Assembly (NCBI GenBank): GCA_002376715.1
Contig: DFOK01000077.1
Span: 1-38,026 of the forward strand
Direction: 5' to 3'
DNA: 38,026 nt
From: Bacteroidales bacterium UBA3543
Lineage (GTDB): Bacteria > Bacteroidota > Bacteroidia > Bacteroidales > UBA932
A program made the translations under genes and the position numbers. This document shows, in pieces, positions 8,706 through 16,652 of this stretch. A model generated the notes under the pieces. That model had not been told where the DNA came from. It ran no database searches and saw only the letters and a list, made by a program, of their open reading frames with translations. Position 1 is the stretch's first letter. Every line of letters starts with the position of its first letter.

Positions 8706-10457
8706 CTATTGGCCATAAGCCGTTAGCTTTTGGCCGTTGGAGATTCCTAAAACATAATTGTTTATTACATCAAAAGTTTCAGCGGAGAAATCGGATTTGA
8801 ATCCTTTGATGTCAGAGGTTGTGACTATCTTGAGATACTCTTTCAGATAGAGGTCGGAGAGGGGATAGTAGCTCCAGTGCCACTTCTCTTCGCCATGTCC
8901 GGTGGTACGCCCTTTACTGTATGGCTGGAAGAAGCCATATTTGTGAGCATTCGCCTGAAGCCACGCGTATGCCTTTTTCCCTTGTGTTGAGTTCCAGTAG
9001 GAGAGTTGTTTGGATATAAGATCTATATCCGTTCCCCAATGGTGGCGCGAAGTGCCGGGGAGAGAGTTATATTTGAGTACTCTTTTAGCACACTCAATGC
9101 GGTCGGGATACTTTTCGGTGTACTCTTTGATTTTGCTCTCCCAGATATATTTCTGAGTGTTGAAATTTCGGGAGGCAGATGTCACCCGCAATGTGATGCC
9201 TGCAGCCTTTGCGTCTGCATACATCTTCTCGAAGGCTGCAAGGACAGGTTTCTGTATATAGGAGTTCTCCTTGCTAAGTCCGGTATATTTTGAGGGTATA
9301 TTGACGAAATTGGGGTCTTCACTGTAAGTGTGTTTGCCCATTAGGAATTCCTTGGTCGGGTATGTGGAGTCTTTCCAGAGCAAATCGCTAGTATTATCTG
9401 ACTTTGAAACCTCCTTGTATGGGGTTACAACGAGGGTCCCGTCATCAAGGATGCGGATCAAATTGTTTTTGATGTCATTTTCGGAGAGTTTTTTCATCAG
9501 TTGTGCCACAGAATTGGCAGGGTCAGGCTCAGGGCCTGCTCCGAACCTCATCTTAAAGGAGTGTATTTTTCCTCCGAGCAGCACTCCATTGCGGTTTACC
9601 TGCACCTCAAGGATAGGTGAGTGCCCTCTGTTGCCCGTGACATTCATTCCGGTAGAGGTGCAGAAGTTGCCCAGACTGTAGGCAATTATTCTGCCCTTGT
9701 AGCCCTCTACGGCACGAGTCACATGAGGGCCATGGCCGAATACTATGTCTGCACCCAGATCGATGCACAGGTGTGCAAACTTTCTTAAGTCACCCCTGTT
9801 TTCTCCGTGAAAATATTCCGTACCGTAGGGGAGAGGATTGCAGTGGCTACCTTCATCACCTCCGTGAAATGAAACGATAAGTATGTCACAATCCTCTCTT
9901 ACTTCCCCGATAATTTCGCGTACGAGTTTCTCATTGGTGTGTTTAAGTACATAGGAGTTATAGCCAAAGGCGCAAAAGCCGAATTTTACCCCTCTAATCT
10001 CTTTAAATGCATACCTACATTCGGGAAGACCGGCATATCCTATACCGACCTTGTCAAGGTTGGCCATGGTCTCGGCTCTTCCCGTAGCGGAGAAATCATT
10101 TATATGGTTGTTGGCCAGGCACATGAAATCAAAGCCGGCATCAGCGAGATGTCTGCGATATTCCGGGGGCATTTTGAATGCATAGGAACGATTATTGGAG
10201 AGGCTTTTGGTGCAGGTTCCGCCTACACACATAGCCCCTTCAAGATTACCGGCAGCAATGTCAGCCCTGCGCAGGATATCACGTGTATGGTCAAACAGAT
10301 TGTTTCCGCCATTCGCGGGAAGGCGGTTTTTAGGATAAGTATTGCCGAGCATTATGTCACCCACCAGAGCAACAGTGAGTGTGTCCGTAGTTGCCCCTAG
10401 TGGTATTGTGAGTGACAATAAAGTCATCAAAAGTGGAAATATAATATGTCTTTTCAT
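8706..10457 (-). CDS. CapA-family protein fused to M15 D,D-carboxypeptidase domain
   Basis: This 583-aa exported protein has two enzymes in one chain. A signal peptide is followed by a CapA/PgsA-like metallophosphatase-fold domain with GDIMLG (33-38), NLEG (71-74), NNHINDF (116-122), HGGDEG (198-203) and GHGPH (241-245). The C-terminal part (about 390-540) is a VanY-like M15 peptidase: the S-x-H-x-x-G-x-x-x-D pattern is met by SRHHWGTDID (zinc ligands His472 and Asp479), and EKWHW supplies Glu524 and His527. M15 enzymes trim D-Ala from peptidoglycan stems. The CapA domain in other bacteria takes part in poly-gamma-glutamate or related anionic polymer handling. Start 10457 is preferred over 10466 because GGAAG precedes it and a promoter lies just upstream. 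The true substrate is unknown. Confidence 0.85.
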   Translation of the reverse strand: MKRHIIFPLLMTLLSLTIPLGATTDTLTVALVGDIMLGNTYPKNRLPANGGNNLFDHTRDILRRADIAAGNLEGAMCVGGTCTKSLSNNRSYAFKMPPEYRRHLADAGFDFMCLANNHINDFSATGRAETMANLDKVGIGYAGLPECRYAFKEIRGVKFGFCAFGYNSYVLKHTNEKLVREIIGEVREDCDILIVSFHGGDEGSHCNPLPYGTEYFHGENRGDLRKFAHLCIDLGADIVFGHGPHVTRAVEGYKGRIIAYSLGNFCTSTGMNVTGNRGHSPILEVQVNRNGVLLGGKIHSFKMRFGAGPEPDPANSVAQLMKKLSENDIKNNLIRILDDGTLVVTPYKEVSKSDNTSDLLWKDSTYPTKEFLMGKHTYSEDPNFVNIPSKYTGLSKENSYIQKPVLAAFEKMYADAKAAGITLRVTSASRNFNTQKYIWESKIKEYTEKYPDRIECAKRVLKYNSLPGTSRHHWGTDIDLISKQLSYWNSTQGKKAYAWLQANAHKYGFFQPYSKGRTTGHGEEKWHWSYYPLSDLYLKEYLKIVTTSDIKGFKSDFSAETFDVINNYVLGISNGQKLTAYGQ

Positions 10458-10478
10458 TTCTTCCATTTGTCTAAACTA

Positions 10479-10486
10479 CAAAGATA
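10479..10486 (-). promoter_or_regulatory. Promoter -7 element of the CapA-M15 gene
   Basis: The minus strand reads TATCTTTG, an exact match to the Bacteroidota -7 consensus TAnnTTTG, 21 nt upstream of the chosen start codon at 10457. It supports that start, as the alternative start at 10466 would leave almost no leader. Confidence 0.6.
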
Positions 10487-10551
10487 CTTATTTTTCACCT
10501 CTTATTCTCATGTGGCTACGAAGCGGTCTGAAAGTTGTTTCTCTCTTATAT

Positions 10552-10581
10552 CTCTATTCAATCTTGCTCTATTCAATCTTG
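10552..10581 (+). repeat. Two tandem copies of a 15-bp unit upstream of rfbA
   Basis: The 15-mer CTCTATTCAATCTTG occurs twice head to tail (10552-10566 and 10567-10581) in the divergent region between the CapA-M15 gene and rfbA. It lies about 20 bp upstream of the rfbA promoter elements, so it may be a regulator site or simply slippage. Confidence 0.8.
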
Positions 10582-10599
10582 CCGTATGGGTATTACAAA

Positions 10600-10630
10600 T
10601 TGTTTTGTTCACCTATTGTTATTACATTTG
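10600..10630 (+). promoter_or_regulatory. Promoter of rfbA-rfbB
   Basis: TTG at 10600-10602 is followed after 20 bp by TACATTTG at 10623-10630, an exact TAnnTTTG -7 element. The ATG of rfbA follows 19 bp later. Confidence 0.6.
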
Positions 10631-10649
10631 TAGACATTTTGAACAAATT

Positions 10650-11531
10650 ATGAAAGGAATCGTTCTGGCAGGCGGCAGCGGCACCCGCCTTTATCCTATA
10701 ACCAAAGGGGTGAGCAAACAGATGCTCCCAATCTATGACAAGCCGATGATCTATTATCCGATATCAGTGCTGATGCTGGCCGGTATCCGCGAAATACTGA
10801 TTATCTCAACTCCGCAGGATCTTCCGGGATTCAGACGTCTTCTGGGCGATGGCAGCGACTTCGGAGTGCGGTTCGAATATGCGGAACAGCCCTCACCCGA
10901 CGGAATCGCGCAGGCATTTATAATAGGAGAGGACTTTATCGGTAAAGAGAGTGCCTGCCTTGTGCTTGGTGATAACATATTCCATGGAGCGGGCTTCACC
11001 GGAATGTTGAAAGAGGCAGTACGAGCCGCTGAAGAGGATGCTAAAGCCACGGTCTTCGGATATTGGGTAGCGGATCCTCAGCGCTATGGCGTAGCTGAGT
11101 TCGATGAAGAGGGTAACTGTCTTTCCATTGAGGAAAAACCTGCAAATCCAAAATCCAATTATGCAGTAGTTGGACTCTATTTCTATCCCAACAAAGTGGT
11201 GGAAGTAGCAAAGAACGTCAAACCATCAGCACGCGGCGAGATCGAGATTACTTCGGTCAATCAGCGTTTTCTCCGGGATGGAGAACTCAAAGTTCAAACA
11301 CTCGGACGGGGATTTGCCTGGCTTGACACGGGTACACATGATTCCCTGAGCGAAGCATCTACATTCGTAGAGGTCATAGAAAAGCGGCAGGGACTCAAAA
11401 TAGCCTGTCTTGAGAGTATTGCGTATAATAAAGGCTGGATTTCTGAAGCAAAGATGCGTGAAGTGGCCCAGCCTATGCTTCGTAACCAGTACGGACAATA
11501 TTTGATCAGGATAATAGAGAGTAAGAAATAA
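10650..11531 (+). CDS. rfbA: Glucose-1-phosphate thymidylyltransferase
   Basis: This 293-aa nucleotidyltransferase starts at 10650 with MKGIVLAGGSGTRLYP, the nucleotide-binding G-G-S-G-T-R-L motif; the longer frame upstream is rejected because it overlaps the promoter and is not family-like. KGVSKQMLPIYDKPMIYYP and LVLGDNIFHG are signature blocks of RmlA. The enzyme joins dTTP and glucose-1-phosphate to dTDP-glucose in the cytoplasm. The next gene, 13 bp on, performs the following dehydration, so the pair feeds deoxysugar (for example rhamnose) synthesis for surface glycans. The usual rfbC and rfbD partners are not adjacent. Confidence 0.96.
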   Translation: MKGIVLAGGSGTRLYPITKGVSKQMLPIYDKPMIYYPISVLMLAGIREILIISTPQDLPGFRRLLGDGSDFGVRFEYAEQPSPDGIAQAFIIGEDFIGKESACLVLGDNIFHGAGFTGMLKEAVRAAEEDAKATVFGYWVADPQRYGVAEFDEEGNCLSIEEKPANPKSNYAVVGLYFYPNKVVEVAKNVKPSARGEIEITSVNQRFLRDGELKVQTLGRGFAWLDTGTHDSLSEASTFVEVIEKRQGLKIACLESIAYNKGWISEAKMREVAQPMLRNQYGQYLIRIIESKK

Positions 11532-11544
11532 TTATAAAAACAAT

Positions 11545-12678
11545 ATGCAAAGCATCATCATAACAGGTGGAGCCGGATTTATCGGATCGCATGTAGTGCG
11601 TCTTTTCGTCAATAAATATCCCAATTATAGGATTATAAATGTAGATAAACTCACCTATGCGGGCAATCTGGCCAATCTCGAGGATATCGAAAATGCCCAG
11701 AACTATCGTTTCGTACGTGCAGATATTTGCGATTTTGATGCAATGTGTGCACTTATGTGGGAGGAGAAGGTTACCGGCATCATTCATCTTGCTGCCGAAT
11801 CCCATGTGGATCGCTCAATAAAAGATCCCTTTACCTTTGCACGCACAAATGTGATGGGTACGCTTTCACTGCTCCAGGCAGCCAGGCTCTGCTGGGAGTC
11901 TCTTCCCGAAAAATATGAGGGCAAGCGTTTCTACCATATCTCTACCGATGAGGTATATGGTGACCTTGAAATCACTCATCCTGAAGGAATAAAGTCCCCT
12001 TTTGCCGATATGGCAGCCCCTTCAGGGCATAATCTTGCATATGGTACCGATTTTTTCCTCGAAAGCACACCCTACGATCCACATTCGCCCTACTCCGCTG
12101 CCAAAGCGGCTTCAGACCACTTTGTACGTGCATTCCACGATACTTATGGTATGCCTACCATTGTGACTAATTGTTCCAACAACTATGGGCCGTATCAGTT
12201 TCCTGAAAAGCTTATTCCACTCTTCATCAACAATATCCGCAAAAGAATACCGCTTCCCGTATATGGTAAAGGTGAGAATGTCCGAGACTGGCTCTACGTT
12301 GAAGATCACGCCAGGGCCATTGACCTGATTTTTCATAGTGGAGAGGTAGGAGAGACCTATAATATCGGCGGATTCAATGAGTGGAAAAACATCGACCTGA
12401 TCAAGGTCATAATCGCAACTGTGGACCGTTTGCTTGGCAATCCGGAAGGACATTCTCTCGATCTTATAACCTTTGTTACAGACCGTGCAGGCCACGATTT
12501 GCGTTATGCCATAGATTCCAGGAAACTACAAAAAGAGTTGGGATGGGAACCTTCACTGCAATTTGAAGAGGGTATAGAACTGACTGTACGCTGGTATCTG
12601 GACAATCAGGAATGGATGGACAGGATCACCTCAGGCGATTACGAGCGCTATTACGAGGAGATGTACAATAAAAGATAG
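11545..12678 (+). CDS. rfbB: dTDP-glucose 4,6-dehydratase
   Basis: This 377-aa extended short-chain dehydrogenase has the N-terminal NAD-binding GGAGFIGSHV, the ISTDEVYGDL block and the catalytic YSAAK in SPYSAAKAASDHF, followed by NNYGPYQFPEKLIPL. All of these are hallmarks of RmlB. It converts dTDP-glucose to dTDP-4-keto-6-deoxyglucose. The length is slightly above the most common size because of an insertion around residues 130-165 (LEITHPEGIKSPFADM and neighbours), seen in some Bacteroidota members. It is co-transcribed with rfbA. Confidence 0.96.
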   Translation: MQSIIITGGAGFIGSHVVRLFVNKYPNYRIINVDKLTYAGNLANLEDIENAQNYRFVRADICDFDAMCALMWEEKVTGIIHLAAESHVDRSIKDPFTFARTNVMGTLSLLQAARLCWESLPEKYEGKRFYHISTDEVYGDLEITHPEGIKSPFADMAAPSGHNLAYGTDFFLESTPYDPHSPYSAAKAASDHFVRAFHDTYGMPTIVTNCSNNYGPYQFPEKLIPLFINNIRKRIPLPVYGKGENVRDWLYVEDHARAIDLIFHSGEVGETYNIGGFNEWKNIDLIKVIIATVDRLLGNPEGHSLDLITFVTDRAGHDLRYAIDSRKLQKELGWEPSLQFEEGIELTVRWYLDNQEWMDRITSGDYERYYEEMYNKR

Positions 12679-12688
12679 GGGAGAGGTA

Positions 12689-12877
12689 TTATTCTCCGAA
12701 ATCGATACGGGGCTGACAAAGGTCTCGTAAACGTGTTTCAAAGTCCAGCATATAGGAACATCCGCGGTCACAAGGGCGCGCCTCGCGTGCACCTGTCATA
12801 CAAAGGTTACCGTTAAGAAAGAGGCAGCTCATCCTGTGAGCTTCCATAGCAAATCTGATAAATTCTTCCTTTTTCAT
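12689..12877 (-). CDS. Small Cys-rich hypothetical protein
   Basis: This 62-aa protein runs convergent to rfbB. The start at 12877 (MKKEEFIRFAMEAHRMS) gives a compact, hydrophilic protein with five Cys (including NLCMTG, RPCDRGCSYM and LRDLC). No domain is recognised. The Cys pattern and lack of a signal peptide suggest a cytoplasmic metal-binding or redox-sensitive protein, but that is speculation. Codon use is consistent with a real gene. Confidence 0.5.
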   Translation of the reverse strand: MKKEEFIRFAMEAHRMSCLFLNGNLCMTGAREARPCDRGCSYMLDFETRLRDLCQPRIDFGE

Positions 12878-12940
12878 ATATGCTTTTTGGATGGACAAAT
12901 ATATCTCTTTTATTCCATTTCTGCAAGGGAGAAATGAGGC

Positions 12941-14248
12941 TTATTCCCACTCTATGGTAGCTGAGGGTTTGGGTGAAATGTCGTAGCAAACGCGGTTGAT
13001 ATGGGGGACTTCATTGAGAATGCGTTCCGTTACATGCTTTAAAAACTCCCAGTCAAGAGGCTCGATGGTAGCCGTCATGGCATCTACGGTGTTGACGGCA
13101 CGGATAATCACCGGCCAATCAAAGGAACGTGCGTTGTTGCGTACACCTACCGATTTAAAATCGGGAACAACCGTAAAATATTGCCATACTTTCTTGTCCA
13201 GACCTGCTTTGGCAAACTCCTCACGGAGTATTGCGTCGGATTCGCGAACCGCTTCCAGACGGTCGCGTGTAATGGCTCCAAGACAGCGTACTCCCAGACC
13301 CGGGCCGGGAAAAGGCTGACGGAATACCATTTCGTGCGGAAGACCAAGCTCAAGACCGCAGGCGCGTACCTCATCTTTAAACAGATGTTTAAGCGGCTCT
13401 ACAAGCTCGAATTGCAGATCTTCCGGCAGACCGCCCACATTATGGTGCGATTTGACACATTTTGCGGTTTTGGTGCCGGATTCTATAATATCGGGGTATA
13501 TCGTACCCTGAGCAAGAAAATCTATTCCTTTAAGTTTGCGGGCCTCTTCTTCGAATACCCTTATGAATTCAGTGCCGATGATCTTTCTTTTCTCTTCCGG
13601 ATCTGCAACATTTTCAAGTTTTGAAAGAAATCTCTCAGTGGCATCAACATATATCAGATTGGCACCTAGACGGTTACGGAAAAGGTCCTCTACATTCTCT
13701 GACTCATTTTTCCTCATCAGTCCGTTATTGACATGTACGCATACCAGACGGTTGCCAATGGCTTTAAGCAGTAGAGCAGCAACAACTGAACTGTCAACTC
13801 CACCCGAAAGTGCCAACAATACTTTGCGGTCACCTACCTGTCTTCGTACGAGTTCAACTTGATCGGCAACAAAATTGGCCATATTCCAGTTGGCTTCCGC
13901 CTTGCAGGTCTCAAAGACGAAATCTTTGAGTGCCTTTTCGACAGCTGCTTCATCGGATGTAAACTCATCAAGTTTTTCATCGCATAGAGCCCTGTTGTGT
14001 CCGGCTGCAATTATAGGAAAACCTATCTTATAAATCTCCGGCAGGACATCGATTGCTACCCCATCTATAATATTATTGGGACCTCCGTTGATGATTATGC
14101 CCTTTACGTTTGGGAGCGCCTTGAGTTCCTCTGCCGTGATATCGTGCGGGTAAATCTCACTATAAACGCCCATTGCACGGATAGCTCTGGCCACTACCGT
14201 GTTTTCATGACTGCCAAGGTCGAGGATTACAATCATGTCCTGTTTCAT
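12941..14248 (-). CDS. guaA: GMP synthase with degenerate, shortened glutaminase domain
   Basis: The C-terminal two thirds is a complete GMP synthetase ATP-pyrophosphatase: P-loop SGGVDSS at 148-154, LAQGTIYPDIIES, KSHHNVGGLPEDL, RQPFPGPGLGVR and the terminal PKPSATIEWE. It aminates XMP to GMP. The N-terminal class I amidotransferase part is abnormal. ILDLGSHEN and INGGPNN are recognisable, but where typical GuaA has the nucleophile elbow G-V-C-Y-G this protein reads AAGHN (81-85). After residue 90 the chain jumps to the linker before the synthetase, so the F-H-P-E-x region holding the catalytic His and Glu is absent. Total length is 435 aa against about 510-525 usually. It is therefore predicted to use free ammonia or an external glutaminase. 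A start at 14236 is also possible. Confidence 0.9.
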   Translation of the reverse strand: MKQDMIVILDLGSHENTVVARAIRAMGVYSEIYPHDITAEELKALPNVKGIIINGGPNNIIDGVAIDVLPEIYKIGFPIIAAGHNRALCDEKLDEFTSDEAAVEKALKDFVFETCKAEANWNMANFVADQVELVRRQVGDRKVLLALSGGVDSSVVAALLLKAIGNRLVCVHVNNGLMRKNESENVEDLFRNRLGANLIYVDATERFLSKLENVADPEEKRKIIGTEFIRVFEEEARKLKGIDFLAQGTIYPDIIESGTKTAKCVKSHHNVGGLPEDLQFELVEPLKHLFKDEVRACGLELGLPHEMVFRQPFPGPGLGVRCLGAITRDRLEAVRESDAILREEFAKAGLDKKVWQYFTVVPDFKSVGVRNNARSFDWPVIIRAVNTVDAMTATIEPLDWEFLKHVTERILNEVPHINRVCYDISPKPSATIEWE

Positions 14249-14285
14249 TCTGTTGGTATTAAGCATTGATATCGGAAATCTGTCG

Positions 14286-14293
14286 CAAAGATA
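14286..14293 (-). promoter_or_regulatory. Promoter -7 element of guaA
   Basis: TATCTTTG on the minus strand matches TAnnTTTG exactly and lies 37 nt upstream of the guaA start, in the gap after the NUDIX gene. Confidence 0.55.
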
Positions 14294-14306
14294 CATTTTT
14301 TAGCGC

Positions 14307-14702
14307 TTACAACAGTCGCTTTTGCAGATAATCCACAACTTGTATGTCAGCGGGAAGCCAGTCAATAATATCCAGCTCCTGAAGGCTTACCCACTTTGCC
14401 GAACTATGTATCAGTAATCGAGGAGCTCCGAATAGAATCTTGCATTCGTAACAATGCATTATAAGATGAAATTCCGGATAGTCGTACTCTATTGTAAGCA
14501 GAAATGTGTCAATGGAGATTATAATCCCCAGTTCCTCCATTATTTCCCGTTTGAGGGCTTGTTGATGTGTTTCACCTGCCTCAATCTTTCCTCCGGGAAA
14601 CTCCCACTTGCCGGCCATATTGCCACTACCGCGCTTGGTAGCCCATATCTTTGTCCCGTCAAAGATGACGGCGGCCACAACTTCTATAATTCGTCTATTC
14701 AT
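14307..14702 (-). CDS. NUDIX hydrolase, MutT-like (8-oxo-dGTP diphosphatase type)
   Basis: This 131-aa protein has a perfect Nudix box, G-x5-E-x7-R-E-x-x-E-E-x-G-x, beginning at GGKIEAGETHQQALKREI and continuing MEELGI. The N-terminal VVAAVIFDGTKIWATKRG and KWEFPGGK are typical of MutT-like (d)NTP pyrophosphohydrolases, which remove oxidised guanine nucleotides. The exact substrate cannot be read from sequence. It is divergent from the MscS-type channel gene and upstream of guaA on the same strand, but guaA has its own promoter. Confidence 0.85.
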   Translation of the reverse strand: MNRRIIEVVAAVIFDGTKIWATKRGSGNMAGKWEFPGGKIEAGETHQQALKREIMEELGIIISIDTFLLTIEYDYPEFHLIMHCYECKILFGAPRLLIHSSAKWVSLQELDIIDWLPADIQVVDYLQKRLL

Positions 14703-14719
14703 TTTGCAAAGTCAGCGCA

Positions 14720-14755
14720 CAAAATTAATAAATTCAGCTTATTTTCCTATTTTTG
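14720..14755. promoter_or_regulatory. Divergent promoter pair (NUDIX gene and MscS-type channel)
   Basis: On the minus strand TAATTTTG (14727 to 14720) lies 17 nt upstream of the NUDIX start. On the plus strand TATTTTTG (14748-14755) lies 21 nt upstream of the channel start. Both match TAnnTTTG exactly. Confidence 0.5.
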
Positions 14756-14776
14756 CTAAATGAACAATACATAATT

Positions 14777-15979
14777 ATGAATATGGAAATAAATTTCTTT
14801 CACAATTTACTTGAAAAATGGGGGGTAGGAGAGCGTTTGATTCACGAGTTGGAATTGCTCTTTTTTGCAGTTGCGGTGACGCTTCTCATCCTTTTTGTCA
14901 ATCTGATCTGTCGTAGAGTGATCATACCCATTACAAAGCGCCTTGTCAAGAAAACCCGCAATAAATTTGATGATATTTTACTTAATGATAGGGTACTTAA
15001 AAATCTTGTGCGGACTTTGACGCCGATTATCATACTTATTGCACTACCTTATGCAGTTGATGCATTTCCTCTGCTCCTGATAGTTTTCAAGAGGTTGGCC
15101 ATGGCATGGCTCACCCTTTCCATAATAATACTTATATGCTCCATCTTTGATGCGATCTATAGTTATATGGCTGCCATGGATGTGGCACAGCATCATCCAA
15201 TAAAGGGCTTTATGCAAATGTTTAAGATAATAGTGGTCTGTATAGGTATTATTATCATCATAAGCATCTTGGTTGACAAGAATCCGGGGGCCATACTAAC
15301 TGCTCTTGGTGCCTCTGCTGCAGTGCTTATGTTGGTCTTCAAGGATACCATTGTAGGCTTAGTGGCAGGTATCCAGCTTTCAGCCAACGATATGCTTCGC
15401 CCCGGTGATTGGATCAATATGCCCAAATATAACATCGACGGAGATGTGATAGAGGTTTCACTTACCACCATTAAGATACAGAACTTCGACAAGACCATCT
15501 CTACAGTTCCTCCTTATGCACTTATCAGTGATTCTTTCCAAAACTGGCGTGGAATGCGTGAAGCCGGGGGCAGACGTATCAAGAGACACATTCCGATAGA
15601 TATGAATACGATAGGATATCTGACGAATGAACAGAGGGGGGATTTGGTATCCAGAGGATGGATGGAAGCCGATGCACCGGCAGATGTGGTCAATCTTAAA
15701 GTTTTCAGAGATTACCTGCAGAACTATCTTCGCTCTCATACTCAAGTGCACCAAGAGCTTACTTTGCTTGTCAGAGAGTTGCAGCCTACTTCTGAGGGTA
15801 TCCCGTTGGAGCTCTATTTCTTTTCAAACACTACCGTATGGGCAGAATATGAAACCATTCAGTCGGAAGTTGTCGAACATGTGCTTTCTGTAATGCCCAA
15901 GTTTGGTCTGAGAGCCTTCCAGCGTAGCTCAGGTTCACTTTCAAGCCTGGACAACCCTATCAGTATTCTTAAGAAATGA
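14777..15979 (+). CDS. Mechanosensitive ion channel of the MscS family
   Basis: This inner-membrane protein of 400 aa starts at 14777 (MNMEINFFHNLL); the earlier in-frame TTG overlaps the promoter. Hydrophobic segments near residues 25-50, 75-110 and 130-165 are followed by the pore-lining helix rich in Gly and Ala (GAILTALGASAAVLMLVFKDTIVGLVAG). Next comes the MscS beta-domain with RPGDWINMPKYNIDGDVIEVSLTTIKIQ and the conserved VPPYALI block. Channels of this family open under membrane tension and release solutes during osmotic downshock. The C-terminal cytoplasmic part is long. Its terminator lies within the end of the convergent downstream gene. Confidence 0.9.
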   Translation: MNMEINFFHNLLEKWGVGERLIHELELLFFAVAVTLLILFVNLICRRVIIPITKRLVKKTRNKFDDILLNDRVLKNLVRTLTPIIILIALPYAVDAFPLLLIVFKRLAMAWLTLSIIILICSIFDAIYSYMAAMDVAQHHPIKGFMQMFKIIVVCIGIIIIISILVDKNPGAILTALGASAAVLMLVFKDTIVGLVAGIQLSANDMLRPGDWINMPKYNIDGDVIEVSLTTIKIQNFDKTISTVPPYALISDSFQNWRGMREAGGRRIKRHIPIDMNTIGYLTNEQRGDLVSRGWMEADAPADVVNLKVFRDYLQNYLRSHTQVHQELTLLVRELQPTSEGIPLELYFFSNTTVWAEYETIQSEVVEHVLSVMPKFGLRAFQRSSGSLSSLDNPISILKK

Positions 15980-15987
15980 TTTCTGCC

Positions 15988-16641
15988 TTAGCGGCAAAAC
16001 ATTATTCCAATGAAGGCTCTCGGCCCGATAAGGTCCGAGAGCTTTTTGTTATTTATTTGCATAAGATAATCGACGCGAAATACTAAATGTATCACTTCCG
16101 TAAGGGCAAACTCAGCTCCAATAAACGGGTCAACACCCACAAAGAAGTTTTTGTGAAAAAATGCATTCTCCTCGGGTTCCCAGTCTGACATCGAGCCCTC
16201 GAATATCAGAAGATTTTTCCGTGAGCCGGCCCCTATGGTAGCTCCCGTGAAAAACGACCATCTTCCTCTCTCCAAATAGAAGTCTGACAGGACTCCACCC
16301 CAGGAAGAGGCAATATAACTCCCTTCGGACAAATCATCGTTCAATGGCATTGTAGAAACATAACCTTCTATTCCTACTCTCAAATATTCACCAAAACGCA
16401 CTCTGGCAGCACCGCCTAAACCTTTTGTAACACCTGAAGCCCTATATGTAAAGGGGATATCCGCACTCCCGGGCTTATCTGCGGGAGCACCTGAAAGATA
16501 TCCGGCGTGAAGCATCATTCCCCCCTGGAAACCATTATATCGAAACACTCTACTCTTCTGCGCATCCTGTGCAAAAAGAGATTGAAACGAAAAAACGATT
16601 AAGGTACTAACAATGATAGTTAAAAATATATCTCTTCTCAT
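15988..16641 (-). CDS. Outer-membrane beta-barrel protein (hypothetical)
   Basis: The start at 16641 (MRRDIFLTIIVSTLIV) is fixed by an AGGAGG 6-8 bp upstream and gives a 217-aa protein with a signal peptide cleaved near SLFAQD. The mature part alternates polar and hydrophobic residues with many Gly and aromatic residues (GGMMLHAGYLSG, GGAARVRFGEYLRVGIEGYVS) and ends in a strand with a C-terminal Cys-Arg after a Phe-rich segment. This suggests an eight-strand outer-membrane barrel or similar porin-like fold. The gene lies 11 bp after rlmD on the same strand and is probably translated from the same message. No specific function can be given. Confidence 0.7.
   Translation of the reverse strand: MRRDIFLTIIVSTLIVFSFQSLFAQDAQKSRVFRYNGFQGGMMLHAGYLSGAPADKPGSADIPFTYRASGVTKGLGGAARVRFGEYLRVGIEGYVSTMPLNDDLSEGSYIASSWGGVLSDFYLERGRWSFFTGATIGAGSRKNLLIFEGSMSDWEPEENAFFHKNFFVGVDPFIGAEFALTEVIHLVFRVDYLMQINNKKLSDLIGPRAFIGIMFCR
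16016..16047 (+). terminator. Intrinsic terminator of the MscS-type gene
   Basis: GCTCTCGG (16016-16023) pairs perfectly with CCGAGAGC (16035-16042) and is followed by TTTTT. It lies 36 bp after the channel gene's stop but inside the 3' coding end of the convergent barrel-protein gene, so the coding sequence and terminator share these bases. Confidence 0.8.
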
Positions 16642-16652
16642 AGATATTCCTC

